Source of the DNA: Mauremys mutica
Lineage: Eukaryota; Chordata; Testudines; Geoemydidae
Assembly: GCF_020497125.1 (NCBI RefSeq)
Contig: NC_059073.1
Span: 17,319,225-17,383,224 of the forward strand
Reading direction: 5' to 3'
DNA: 64,000 nt
The translations under genes and the position numbers were made by a program. Below, piece by piece: positions 12,230 through 23,255 of this stretch; positions within the stretch are counted from its first letter, which is position 1; each line of letters begins with the position of its first letter. The notes under the pieces are model-generated. The model did not search any database, had not been told where the DNA came from, and saw only the letters and a program-made list of their open reading frames with translations.

Positions 12230-13250
12230 AGCATAAGAACGGCCATACTAGGTCAGACCAATCACCATCTAAGTGTTGGTCTTCCAACAGTGGGAAATGC
12301 CAGGCGCTTCAGAGGGAATGAACAGAACAGGCAATCACTGAATGATCCATCCCTGTTGTTCACTCCCAGCTTCTGGCTAACAGAGGCTAGGGACTCCCAG
12401 AGCATGGGGTTGCATCCCTTACCATCTTGGCTAATAGCCATTGATGGATTGCTCCTTCATGAAATTATCTAGTTCTTTTTCGAACCCCATTATAGTTTTG
12501 GCCTTCACAACATCCCCAGGCAATGAGTTCCACAGGTTGACTGTGAGTTGTGTGAAGGTTTCTCTTAAACCTACTGCCTATTCGTTTCACTGTGCGACCC
12601 CTGCTTCTTCTGTTATGTGAAGGAGTAAATTACACTTCCTTTTTCACTTTCTCCACATCAGTCATAATTTCATAGGCCTCTATCATATCCCCTTTTAGTC
12701 ATCTCTTTTGCAAGCTGAGAAGTCCCAGTCTTATTAGTCTCTCTTCATGCGGAAGCTGCTCCAGACCCTTAATCATTTTTGTTGCCTTTCTCTGCCAGTT
12801 CCAATATCTCTTTTCTGGATGGGGAGACCAGAACTGCATGCAGTATCCAAGGTATGGGCATACCATGGATTTATATAGTGGTATTATGATATTTGCTGTC
12901 TTATTATCTATTCCGTTCTTTATGTTACTAACATTCTCTTTGCTTTTTTGACTGCCACTGCACATTAAGCAGATGTTTTCACAGAACTATCCACAGTGAC
13001 TCCAAGATCTCGTCCTTGAGCAGTAACAGCTAATTTAGACCCCAACATTTTGTATGCATAGTTGGATTTATATTTTCCAATGTTTATTACTTTGCATTTA
13101 TCAACACGGCATTTCATCTGACGTTTTGTTGCCCAGTCATCCAGTTTTGTGAGATCCCTTTATAAATCTTCACGGTCTACTTTGGACTTAACTAACTTGA
13201 GTAATTATGTATTTGCAAATTTTGCCACCTCACTGCTTACCCCTTTTACA
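12230..13250 (-). mobile_element. CR1 LINE, 5'-truncated, minus strand
   Basis: Starts with the reverse complement of the CR1 3' end (CATAAGAACGGCCATACTAG GTCAGACC on plus), then the 3' UTR and the end of ORF2. About 1 kb remains of a family normally several kb long, the usual result of target-primed reverse transcription stopping early. The plus-strand CR1 at 61.6-62.85 kb covers the same part, so the two are directly comparable. Confidence 0.85.
12690..13240 (-). pseudogene. CR1 ORF2 C-terminal end (reverse transcriptase), dead
   Basis: Minus-strand translation gives the end of the CR1 reverse transcriptase and the thumb/C-terminal region: 'KLDDWATKRQM', 'DLGVTVDSS', 'NGIDNKTANIIIPLYKSMV', 'EERLIRLGLLSLQKR'. 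The catalytic box that reads FADDTKLL in the copy at 61.8 kb is FANT followed by a stop here, so the two metal-binding aspartates are gone. There are several stops. The longest clean stretch is 12699-12965. No activity is possible. Confidence 0.8.
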
Positions 13251-14085
13251 CAGCATTTTATCCTTATAGCCAAAGTCCTCTCTCCGGCCCTCAGCATGGG
13301 TCAGAAGGCAAAGGAATTCCACCTCGACTTCCCTCTGCCATTGTGACTTCTTTCCAGGATGCAGACACCTCCTCAGTGCTTTATCCCCCAATGGTGGTAG
13401 AACCGGGGCGGGGAACACTGGAGAACTTCTAGAATGTTGCAGCTTCCATCTGCACCACTGCTGGCTGCCCAAGCACCCAGAGCCCTGCTGTGTGCTAGTG
13501 AGCAGTGAGGCTGCACAAAGCTCTCCAAATCATGCCCACTCCCATTCTGCCCTACAAGTTGTGGCTTCAGAACAGGGCAGAGCTGAGGCATATAGGTCAG
13601 GACAGGATTGAGGGAAGCTCATACTGCCAGTGCTTGTGCTGCGCTGACCTTCTCCTGTGGTTAGAGAGGATGTTTCCCAGCACCTTTTCTGAGCACTTTT
13701 GGAAAAATCTCTTGCTTTAGGAGTGCCTCAGGGAATATATCTTTGCCGTTCCTCTTCCAGATTCAAGACAGCTTTAAACAACCAACGTCTTGCAGAAAGA
13801 CCAGTTCATTTACAAGTGTGCGTTTCCCATAATGTAAGACTCATGCATCTAAATTACTGAAAACAAGAACCTCTCCCTAGCCTCTTGTCAGGGAGTTGTT
13901 TTTGAAGTAGTTCTCTAGAGTTCATTGCCACTTACCCCCTTCACCCCAACTTGAAGCACAATCACTGCACAGAACCTCTGCTCACCTGGATGCAGTCCCT
14001 GCCAATGCTAGTCCAAGCATCAGCCAAAAGAGGTCATTTGAAAGCAATGCAAAATGCTTTCCCGATAGTACTCTACATTACCACT
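13251..14085. other. Non-coding DNA, nothing recognised
   Basis: No element or exon recognised. Two 60-80-codon frames on the minus strand near 13.2-13.6 kb have no domain. Confidence 0.4.
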
Positions 14086-14089
14086 AGCT

Positions 14090-14443
14090 AGAGCTGAGCG
14101 AATAATTGGGTTTTGGTTTTGGTTTGGTGGCTGAGCCAAACAAATCCCCCTCCCTTCCCAATATTTGGTTTGTTTTAGCTGAAACTGAGGTGTTTTCTGT
14201 TTTTATTGACTAAATAAAAAAACTTCATTTTGAGTCAACATTCGAAATGACATTTTCATATCAAACTGTCTTCACGTTTCTGAAATTCTTATTTTCAGTT
14301 TAGTTTTGTTTTTCAGTCAACTGTTCACTGAATTCTACCCAAATTCACAAATAGTTTTGGTGCCCTGAAAAATGCAGTTTGAAGGGCAAATTTAGTATTT
14401 AGCGCCCCCCCCCCACACACCCAAAAAAAAATTGCCCAGCTCT
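14090..14443. repeat. AT-rich miniature element with AGAGCTG-type ends
   Basis: Begins TAGAGCTGAGCGAAT and ends ATTGCCCAGCTCTA, so the termini are near-complementary (TAGAGCTGRGC / GCCCAGCTCTA). The interior is runs of TTTGG, TTTCA and GAAATGACATTTTC. A related, more eroded body is at 57.4-57.8 kb. This looks like an old non-autonomous DNA transposon. No clear 8-bp duplication survives. Confidence 0.5.
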
Positions 14444-14539
14444 ACGGCTAGGCCAGGGAGTGAGGGATAAATACCTTGATTGCAGTATGGCAGTACATGG
14501 ATACCAATGGAACTGCCTTTGTCTTATTTCAGTGAAACC

Positions 14540-14592
14540 TATGGCCTTCATGTATCAGAGGGGTAGCCGTGTTAGTCTATGGCCTTCATGTA
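14540..14592 (-). mobile_element. 23-bp Penelope-family insertion with 15-bp target duplication
   Basis: TATGGCCTTCATGTA occurs twice without mismatch (14540-14554 and 14578-14592). Between them lie only 23 bases (14555-14577, TCAGAGG...TTAGTC). These are the extreme terminal bases of the family whose longer copies lie at 18.66, 30.1, 40.5 and 56.4 kb. Because target-primed insertion preserves the 3' end, this fixes the 3' terminus of the family as the complement, ...GGCTACCCCTCTGA. Orientation is therefore minus. Confidence 0.85.
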
Positions 14593-16057
14593 CTTGGCGT
14601 TTTCTACCTTTGGGAACACAAAGCCCATCAATAGGTCTGCTAGAGTAACTTTTCCTAGATTTGGCTTTATTTTTGTTGTGAAAGTCATGGCTGGAGAGAA
14701 GGGGAATAATAAACAGCCGTGGATAAAGCGAGATGATGGCATTTTTGTTTAAAAGAATTTTCTGAACTAAATACTAAGCTTTAACAGCAATTGCTTATTT
14801 TTATCTAATCCATTCCTTAGGGCTTAGTTGACTTTTTCCTATGACTTCATATCCTGAGTGATTCTGGGGTGGGGAGGGGAAGGAAAAAGCCCACCATCTT
14901 TTATCTGGCCTCGTGATAATCAGTCAGACTAAATAACCCAGCAAACATCATTAAAGTGCTCTTAGAAAGAATGGGAGAGCGTTATCCCATTCACACATGC
15001 TAGTCTCTGATATGGAAAGTTCAGCGATTTCAAAGAACAAAAATACCAAAACTCATTCAAAACAATGTACTTCAATCCAAGATAAAGCACTTCAGTGCTG
15101 CTTGAAAGGCAGAGCTAAGAACACAACTGCTAATGCCATTCTAATGCAGCACAATGGCTTTACAGCAAGATTTTTTTTTAATGTCCTGTTCATTTCTTCT
15201 TTGCTTTGTACGTACTTATCTCCGCCTGTGTATTACTTCAGTGCTGCAACGCATTTTAGAAGTACAAGAGAGATACACAGGCCCTGATTCTCATATCTTG
15301 CTTGCATGTGAATCTGGCAAGGACCATCTTAATGTGTTTGTACTTAACATTTAACACGATGGAGGCTGGTCCATGACTCCTAGCTGTTACTGCAATAGTA
15401 ATTGAAGACGGTGTGCTGATATAAGCACAAGGAGAACCTGGCCCATAGTTTTCAGTGAGTTGCAGGCCATTCTTTGGTAGTCTCTGTCTCTGACAAGGAA
15501 GTGCCTCAAAGTGTATTATCTTGATTGTTCATCCCCACCTCTCCCCCAATCCTGCTGCTGCTTCTGTATGACGATGACCATAAAAGTCCCTGCTAGGTTC
15601 ACTGTGTTGGCCTTTAAAGAGAGTCATTTGGTCCAAGAATCTGGAAGTTTGTGAGATCAGCAGCACTTCTTGCTGTGAATGATGCCCTGGGAAATGTACT
15701 TGGAAGCAGGGAGCTTCTAATTGCAGATGTTTCTGAGCCCTGCTGAGGTGGGTGAATCTTGGAGAGAAGGCGAATAGATACAGAGCCTAAATCAATCGGA
15801 GTTAAGTGTCAGGACCTGCGCACTTCCCTAATGGTGGGGAATTGGTCTCAGAATCGCACTTCTGGGAGCCTTGTGTTAACAAACTCAAAAAGCATTTAGT
15901 GTCACATGGCGCCTTTCATATTCAGTGCTTCACAAATAACTTGCTAAACATTGGCCGTGCTGTGACTGCCACAGAAATAGAGCAGCAGCTCGTGTTCAAC
16001 ACAGAGTCGCTCACCCACAGGCTTGGAAACGAGGATTGGTTTTATTGAGAGGGAAAG
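14593..16057. other. Non-coding DNA, nothing recognised
   Basis: Two overlapping frames (14997-15287, 15154-15354) encode no recognisable domain. No repeat with defined ends seen. Confidence 0.4.
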
Positions 16058-16065
16058 CTCTTACT

Positions 16066-16324
16066 CAGGGCCGGCTCCAGGCACCAGCTAAAGAAGCAGG
16101 TGCTTGGGCCGGCCAATACCAAGGGGTGGCCCTCCAGCTGATATAGGGGCACCATGTCTGGGTCTTCAGCGGCAATTCTGCAGCGGGTCCCTCAGTCCCT
16201 CTCGGAGCAAAGGACCCGCAGCTGAAGTGCCGCTGAAGAGTGGAGCAGTGCGATCGCGCTGCCGCGGGTTTGTTTTTGGGTTTTTTTGCCGCTTGGGGTG
16301 GCGGAAAACCTGGAGCCGGCTCTG
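16066..16324. mobile_element. hAT-type miniature element, copy 1
   Basis: Ends are CAGGGCCGGCTCCAG and CTGGAGCCGGCTCTG, a 15-bp terminal inverted repeat with one mismatch. It is flanked by a perfect 8-bp duplication CTCTTACT (16058-16065, 16325-16332), the hAT signature. The 259-bp interior is GC-rich with a T-run near the right end and no coding capacity. Related copies are at 39445-39666 and 48160-48430. Confidence 0.9.
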
Positions 16325-16332
16325 CTCTTACT

Positions 16333-18641
16333 AAGGACACTAAAAATGCTGCAGTGGTGCAGATGTAAAGCTTCAGTGAAGAAGCTTCTCCCATCAGCAT
16401 AGTTAACCTGCTACTATGAAGCCTGCCCATCCACACAGAAATGTCTACAGCAGGAATTAGGTCAGTATAATTGCAATTTTTCACACACCTGAGTGACATA
16501 TTTATACCAATGTAAGTTGATATTGTAGACCTGACCACAGGCTGCTATCCTGTTCTGTCACAGGGCTTTTCATCCTAATGGAAAGGATCCACACTCAGAA
16601 ATTAGTGAGGGACAGGAGTCAAAGCAACTTACATCTCTCTTCCTCCCTGCATCTCCTCTCTCACCCTTTCCTCTCAGGAACGAGAGCCTTCCTCTTCCTT
16701 GAGAGCCCACCCAAAGTTAGCCCCACAAAGTCATACACCCCTTTCCAGCCACACCTTACTCGCTGGTCACCTCGTTAGCCTGGAGTTACCTCGGGGCTCC
16801 CTGGCAGCAATTCCTTGCTCAGACACACTCTTCTGAGTCATCCACCCCTGCTACCTCCTGAGGCAATGGGATGAGATCCAGGCAAATGGGGAGATGGGGA
16901 CCAGGTCGTAAGAAGCTCCTACAACATCTAGCTCTAAAGCAGGGAACTGGTCAGAAGGTTCTTTTCTCCGTCTGCCTTACCTTCCCCTGGGTTCTGTCCT
17001 AGCCAGGTCTTTGCTTATCTCAGACTTATGTTGACAGAATGCAGCGATTTCTTTGGGGAAGAGCTCCCAGACATCCTCCAAATGCTGCTTCTTCCACCCT
17101 TGAAGAAATGCAGCACAGAACTTGTGGCCCAGGGTGGAAAGGGGACTAAAGTGGCTGCAGTGCCTGCTGAGGCCCCTGGTATCATTTACCTCCAAGTGGT
17201 TTGGTTCCCACGCCCAATATACCCCCCAGTGGATCTTGTAAGGGGTGAGGGGGGCCTCAGAGGGCCGCTTTATGCCTGTCTGCACTGATAGACGTTTCCT
17301 TTGGCCGGACCTGGGGCTTTTATGTCCCCTTATGCTATTCCTGCCGTTTTACCCAGTGTAAAGGGGCAGGAGAGATTCACGCACCTTAATGACTGATAGG
17401 AACCACAGGAAGGGGTAAATCCAGCACTTATAGCATCTTACACTTGTCACTAAGAAGTAAGAAGCCTCTTCTTTCTGTATCAGAATCTAGGTGCTTTCTC
17501 CATCACTGTAGAAGCTGGGCACTTTGCAGTGCTTGGAATTGCACTGTAGAAAAAGAAGCTGCATTTTCACTCTGTCTAGAACCCACTGTAAAACCTACAC
17601 ACATTTGCCCTGTATTTTTACAGAATGCTCAGAGAATTTATCCAGCTCTTTGAATGCTCACTGACGCGCAAGGCCGCAGTCAAGCACTCTTAATGAAGAG
17701 CTGTTTATACAATCCTCTTTCCTGCTGATTACCAGGGACAAGTCCCTGAAAAATAGACACATTGGTAAAAGAAAATCACAGGAACCTGCTGAGCTGCTCC
17801 CCATAGCTAGAATCTTGCATGGTGAATGAACTTAACTTGCAAAATCCACCTCAGAGCAGACAGACATGTCAAGGTGGCAGTCAGACAATGAGTGCAAAAT
17901 TGCCCTTTGCAAGCTGCCCTGGTTTGTTCTGGGCAGATTATGTACCTTGGTCCCCACTTTAGTGTAGCTTATCAGAACCCCAAAAGAAAAAGACAGATCC
18001 CTCCTCTGTTCACAGGTTTCCCAGCTATATGCCTTGTAGGGCATTCTCTCTCCAGTTCTCTGTTGTAAACCCCTAGCTCTAAATGGGGTTTGGATCCTTG
18101 AGGCAACGGCACCTCCTGGAATAGAAAGCGTTACAATCGCAGGCTTTGGTCCTGTCCCTGTGGGAGACTGTACAGACGTGGTGCATCATTTTGAAAGGAC
18201 AGCATCTTAATCACACAGTGGGAGCCATCCCAATATCTACAGTGACAAATGCAGACTTTACTCACATGTAAGCTCTGAAATCTGTTCAAGTCATCAGTGC
18301 CGTTCTCGGAACAGAATGGTTTTCAGTGCCATATGCCCTGAAGAAAAAGCGGTTGATGAGTGTATAGGTGACTAAGGCATGGAGCTGGGCTGCTGGGAAG
18401 CAGGCACTCTTGAACTATAGCTCTGTCTCACCCCTGTCCCCCCAGTCAATCAAAGCAATGAGTGCTTTGAACACCCTCCATAGATGCCCTCATCCATACC
18501 CTTGCATCAATGAGGGTTTAGAGGACTCTCCTTTTGGTTTTGGGATCCTCCTGACTTACCAATAACTTTCCAAAACATACAGATGCAGAATTCCTAATGC
18601 CTCTGATCATGAAATACAGATTGAAGCTGGGTTAGGGTTAC
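16333..18641. other. Non-coding DNA, nothing recognised
   Basis: 2.3 kb without a recognisable element. Opposite-strand frames at 16977-17288 overlap almost fully, so neither is credible as a gene. Confidence 0.4.
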
Positions 18642-18655
18642 ACACACTTATATGC

Positions 18656-18787
18656 AACAAAGAGTCCCGTGGCACCTTATAGACTAACAAATGTATTGGA
18701 GCATAAGCTTTCATGGGTGAAGGTGCCACAGGACTCTTTGTTGCTTTTTACAGATCCAGACTAACACGGCTATCCCTCTGATACTTG
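18656..18787 (+). mobile_element. Penelope-like foldback copy
   Basis: A 132-bp insertion flanked by a 14-bp duplication with one mismatch (18642-18655, 18788-18801). The right part carries the family 3' end (CAGACTAACACGGCTATCCC...). The left part, starting AACAAAGAGTCCCG, is an inverted copy of the adjoining subterminal part. GCAACAAAGAGTCC(C/T)GTGGCACC pairs with its complement at about 18719-18743. There is no coding sequence. Its layout matches the copies at 30.1 and 40.5 kb. Confidence 0.8.
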
Positions 18788-18860
18788 ACACATTTATATG
18801 CTGTGTGGAATAGCCCTGAATTGGCACAAGCTGGTAAATATGACCTAACAGGTTACCCCC

Positions 18861-19592
18861 TGTCATAAACAGATAGCTAAGGGTTAATGCCTCTTTTACC
18901 TGTAAAGGGTTAAGAAGTTCACCTAGCCTAGCTGACACCTGACTAGAGGAACCAATGCGGGGACAGGATGTTTCAAAAGGAAGGAGGGAAGTTCCCTTTG
19001 TTTTGGTCAGTTTCAGTTTCAGCCGGAGTGGAAAAGATCAAGGAACCAGCCTCTTATCAGAGTAGTAAGTTTTAGAAAAGAATAAATAGGTTTATGTTTA
19101 TTTTCTTTTTGACTTTGTCTTTGTGCAATTAGAGGAATAATCAAATTGGGAATTTTTTTGTGTACTAAGTTTTGCCCAGGGGAACATCCTCTGTGTTTTG
19201 AATCTGTTGTCTGTAAGAGTAGCTGATATGCTAATCTCTCCCAGAGGTTTTTTTTTAACCTTTCTTTTCTTTAATTAAAAGCCTTATTTTTAAGAACCTG
19301 ATTGATTTTTCCTTGTGTTAAAATCCAAGGGGATTGGATCTGGACTCACCAGGAACTGGTGGGGGAAAGGAGAGGGGTGCTTAAATTCTCCTGTGTTAAG
19401 ATCCAAGGGGTTGGATCGGTGTTCACCAGGAAATTGGTGAAGAAGTCTCTCAAGACTACCCATGGAAGGAAGTTAGTACTTGGGAGTGGTGGCAGCAAAA
19501 CCAGATCTAAGCTGGTAATTCAGTTTAGGGGTTCACATGCAGGTCCTCATATCTGTACTCTAAAGTCCAGAGTGGGGGTGAAACCTATGACA
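18861..19592 (+). mobile_element. Solo LTR with TGTCAT...ATGACA ends
   Basis: A 732-bp unit beginning TGTCATAAACAGATAGC and ending CCTATGACA, flanked on both sides by CCCCC (18856-18860, 19593-19597). TG...CA ends with a 5-bp duplication indicate a retroviral-type integrase. The body holds T-rich stretches and a degenerate polyadenylation signal (AATTAAAAGCC). I recognise it as a common turtle ERV LTR. A 99-codon frame across the right half is not a gene. Confidence 0.85.
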
Positions 19593-19809
19593 CCCCCTTA
19601 AAGACTGGCAGGGAAAGATTGGGCAAGTGCATTGTGGACAGGCAGATTGAGTTCTCAGATAGGCAATCAGCTCCAGCTCCATCCTTTAAATGATGCACAA
19701 AATCTGGTCTGAGAGGAAGGGCAGACTATGGGACTAGGTGTCTGTAGCTGCTAGACGCACTTGACTCCCCTCGAGCATCAGTATCAATGTCTGAGCAGAA
19801 TCATTTCCA
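19593..19809. other. Short unclassified stretch between LTR and gag relic
   Basis: No recognised feature. It may hold further decayed Gmr1-type sequence on the minus strand, but no conserved motif is readable. Confidence 0.3.
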
Positions 19810-20346
19810 CTACTTCAACTCCTGCCTTTTTCTAAGCCTAAACCACTGCCAACAACACTTGTGTAGCTTCTGGGCCACAGCGCAGGCCCGGTGGCTCAGA
19901 GGATATTGCTCCTCCTGAAATTTCTGGCAGAATGTTTCCTTCAAGATATCCAATGAGTCCAAAATGGCCACTTTGACTCAGGCATATTCTTGTGCTGTCA
20001 TAGGGTCTAAACTACGACAGGCCGCTTGCATCATCCCGGTCAAATATGGAGACAGTAAGATTGCCCATTTCTTGGGTGGCCACCATGCTTCCACTTCCAC
20101 CTGCTCACAATTTTCAATAAAGTCCTCTGGATCATGTTCAGGTCTCATCCTTGCTATTCTGACTGATACTGGGGTGGTTTCCCGATCTGTGCCAGAAGAC
20201 CCAGACATTGTGGATGGTTGCACTATGGTCAGAACCTGCTGCACTAGCTGCTGATGGGCTGTTAAATCCCGGATCAGTGGCTGATGCGGGGGGCCATCTG
20301 CTGGAGGAGCTGCTGTGCTTGCTGAGCATTTTGCCTGGCCATCCAT
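19810..20346 (-). pseudogene. Gmr1-like (Ty3/gypsy group) gag, SCAN-related
   Basis: A single minus-strand frame runs about 178 codons from an ATG at 20344-20346 to a stop at 19810-19812. It is broken only once, by TGA at 19978-19980. It carries the gag capsid signature of vertebrate Gmr1-like elements: 'RPEHDPEDFIENCEQV', 'WAILLSPYLTGMMQAA', then after the stop 'ILDSLDILKETFCQKF', 'YPLSHRACAVAQKL' and 'CCWQWF'. This is the domain from which the vertebrate SCAN domain is thought to have arisen. The internal stop sits where relatives have arginine (CGA), so CpG decay explains it. No protease, integrase or reverse transcriptase of this element follows. Confidence 0.75.
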
Positions 20347-20640
20347 TTCAGTAATGCTCCTGGTGGGGGCGCTTTCTTATACAATGTGATTTTGTTTTCT
20401 TTTTTTAAGTCCTGACCTGCTCCCTTCCATGCGAGTTAGGTCAATTCCCACCTTCTCCACCAATTTTGTAACCATGTTGCCAGGATGGCACCTCCTGGTA
20501 ATCCTTCAGGCCACAAATCACCCTGCTGTGCATCTCAACTGATATGTCTCTGTCCCTATGAGGTCCAGTGTTGTGGTGCTTTGGTTCTTCAGCTAAAGTA
20601 CCCTTCAGTCCTACCCCCTAAGGTTCAGAGGTGATCAGGA
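20347..20640 (-). mobile_element. Leader and LTR piece of the Gmr1-like element
   Basis: Read on the minus strand, an LTR-like segment (about 20640 to 20467) ends in ...CAACATGGTTACA. It is followed at once by AAATTGGTGGAGAAGGTGGG, a position and style typical of a tRNA primer site, then by a short leader to the gag ATG. The LTR start is not defined. Confidence 0.45.
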
Positions 20641-20649
20641 ACAAAACAA

Positions 20650-22430
20650 ATCAAAAACTGGGTTGTGTGGACACCAATTTTAGGCCTGGCTGCATGTGTG
20701 AAACTCAGTTTGGTAAAACCGGTGCTCTCACTACAAGATCATACTGATCCTGGCTATAAGGCACTCTTTCAGGACTATCATGACCTCTTTCAAGGATTGA
20801 GTTGCTTGGAGGGTGAGCATACAATTCGGATAAAAAAGCAGGACCCTCCAATTATCCATCCATGTAGAAAGGTGCCATTTTCACTCCATGATAAACTCAA
20901 GGCTGAGCTTGCAATGGTGGAAGGAATACAAAGAATACAAAAAATTGAGGGGCCAACAGAATAGGTGAACTCCCTCATCATTGTGGCGAAAAGTAATGGA
21001 CAGCTACACATATGATCCCAGAGACCTCAACAAGGCTGTAAAAAAAAGAACTTTTCAAACTACCAGCCACAGAAGAGATTATGGCTCAATTTGCAAATGT
21101 TCAGTATTTCAGTAAATTGGATGCATCCTCAGGGTTTTGGCAGTTAAAATTAACTGAAGAAAACTCAAAGCTATGCACATTTAATATCCCATTTGGAAGA
21201 TACAGATATTTATGCTTACCCTTCGGCATAGTTTTGACACCAGAAGTGTACCAAAAGCCATTCATGTGATCTATGAACGTATTAATGGTTGACACCTCAA
21301 TGGATGACATCATCATCTGGGGCTCAACGTAAAAGGAGCATAATTATAGATTTTGGGATGTCCTGGATGTAACTAGAGCAGCAAACTTCAAACTAAATAT
21401 AGATGTGTTTTATGAGTTACAGAAATGACTTTTGTTGGGGACATTAATTCGAACAAAGGTATAAAACCTGATAAGAGGAAAATTTCAGCCATTGAAATGC
21501 CACATCCGCAGTCAAAGAAAGATGTCCAGTGGTTCCTGGGAATGGTTCATTATCTTGGAAAATTCATACTTAATCTATCTACCAAAGCAGTGGCTTTGAG
21601 AAAACTCCTAGAGAATAAAAATGAATGGTATTGGGGTGAAGGAAGAACCATGGGAAGGTTTAAAACAACAACTGATACAAGAGACGGTGTTTAAGTTCTA
21701 TGCACCAGGAAGGCCTATTAAAATGTCAACAGATTCTTTACAGTCTCAGTTAAGGGCAGTGATTTTACATAAATAGAAGGATTGCTGGCAACCAGTGGCA
21801 TGTGCATCCAAGTCACTGACTGAAGCAGAATCCAGATATGCTCAGATCAAGAAGGAGCTTCTAGAAATATTGTTTGCCTGTGAGAGATTCAATCAGCTTA
21901 TTTATGGACAGACAGTGGAAGCTGAAATGGACCATAAGCCCCTGATAGCGTTATTTAGCAAAGCACTAAATGCCTGTACCTTAAGGATTCAAAGAATGAT
22001 GATAAAGCTGCAAAAGTATGATTGGGTTGTGATCTACACACCCGGAAATTCATGTTCACCACTGATGCACTTTCCAGAGCAGTGTCTGTTCATGAAACCA
22101 AAGAAGACTTTAGAGCCAGAAACGCAAGCCTATGTAGATCTGATTGTAAAGTCAATTCCCATAGCTAACAGGAAACTGTAACAAATAAGAGAGGAAATGG
22201 AGAAAGATGCATCATTGGGAATCCTTAAAGAAGTGATAATTAAAGGGAGGCCTGAAGAAATAAGCAGGTGCTCTCCAAATATAAGAGACTATTGAAACTG
22301 CAGACATGAACTAACTGTGATAGATGGGTTAACTTTCAAGGGCAGTAAAGCTGTAATTCCAATGATCCTCCGAAAAGAAATATTACAGAAGATCAGAAAA
22401 GGAGATTAAACCTCCAAAAAGACTCACAGA
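20650..22430 (+). pseudogene. Ty3/gypsy pol relic (RT, RNase H, integrase start)
   Basis: Fragments in several frames follow the normal pol order. A pre-RT linker and RT start (20665-20964: 'HTIRIKKQDPPIIHP', 'CRKVPFSLHDKLKAEL') comes first. RT palm follows at 21081-21269 ('YFSKLDASSGFWQLKL', 'FGRYRYLCLPFGI'). The catalytic box at about 21294-21320 reads SMDDIIIWGS in place of YVDD. RNase H is at 21795-22181 ('KSLTEAESRYAQIKKELL', 'MDHKPLIALFSK'). The integrase N-terminal part is at about 22190-22420 ('HELTVIDGLTFKG'). There are at least four stops or frame changes. This is a different family from the Gmr1-like gag beside it and lies on the opposite strand. Confidence 0.85.
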
Positions 22431-22617
22431 GACTTGCTAACCTGCTTGGAGAAGGGATACTTGAGGAAAGTGAGTAGTAAAGACTCACTCCAGAGTGATG
22501 TGCTGGCAACCTCTCCTCTCTAGGTAGTTGACACATAGGGTTTATGGAAATGAACTACGTGCGTTGAGAATTGAACGCATGTGTTATTAGACAGTTGTTA
22601 GCTGTATATGTACACAC

Positions 22618-22727
22618 ACATCTTCCCTCTTAAAGAAAAACAAATTAACTGATATTTATTTTAATTTGTATATGTATATATACATATGTATATGAGTTAA
22701 TTTGTTTTTCTTTAAGAGGGAAGATGT
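22618..22727. repeat. 33-bp perfect inverted repeat at the gypsy 3' end
   Basis: Left arm 22618-22650 is the exact reverse complement of right arm 22695-22727. The 44-bp spacer is itself AT-rich and partly symmetric (TATGTATATATACATATG). The right arm contains the polypurine tract AAGAGGGAAGA and the first three bases of the LTR. The left arm therefore presents a second, opposite polypurine tract facing a different flank that begins TGTGTGTACATATAC on the minus strand. Confidence 0.9.
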
Positions 22728-22941
22728 AAAGCTATGTTCATAGAAGACTATAATTTAGAGACGCTCCCTCACAAGGGACAGTATTATGAACATAGGAATT
22801 TGCAGATGTGGCCTGGAAGCGGGCATTGGGAACACCACATGGGTGTGTGCAGTAGTTCACCAGAGAGGCTCTCCAGTTTGTTTTATTAAAGTTTAATTCC
22901 TTTCTCATTCACTGGTTTGTTATTTAATGAATCCCAAGACA
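22725..22941 (+). mobile_element. 3' LTR of the gypsy element
   Basis: Starts TGTAAAGCTATG directly after the polypurine tract (22714-22724) and ends near AATCCCAAGACA. TG...CA ends give about 217 bp. TTTTATTAAAGTTTAATTCC near 22880 resembles a polyadenylation region. The left boundary is well supported by the tract, the right one only by the CA end. No matching 5' LTR is present. Confidence 0.6.
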
Positions 22942-23247
22942 GTTACAGGTTGTACCACAAACCTTCAGTGGGGACCCGCCTCCTGTTCAGGACTGATTTC
23001 CCAAAGGGCTGTGTTTTCACCAAGTTTTCCCCTCCTACCTCCATCTTCCCCCAGAAGGCCGGAGTGTCCCTTTTAGAAGGGCTGACCCATCTGGCAAGCA
23101 AGCTCCTACCAGGCTACTCTCCCATCAAGAAAGGCAGAGCTCTGCCCTTTTTCCTGGTTGGCCCCTCACTGGGCTAGTTCTCCTCCTTTCAGCTCTGCTC
23201 TCCACACCTGAGATTGGCTGCAGGTGTAGCAGGGCGAGGCCAACTGG
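22942..23247. other. Unclassified pyrimidine-rich stretch
   Basis: CT-rich, no domain, no repeat ends. An 86-codon frame reflects composition. Confidence 0.35.
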
Positions 23248-23255
23248 GTCCACAG

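Noticed and set aside
16065..16538. 157-codon minus-strand frame
   Set aside because: Much of it runs through the hAT miniature element at 16066-16324, so it is a by-product of repeat composition.
19302..19601. 99-codon plus-strand frame
   Set aside because: It lies within a solo LTR flanked by CCCCC and has no retroviral domain.
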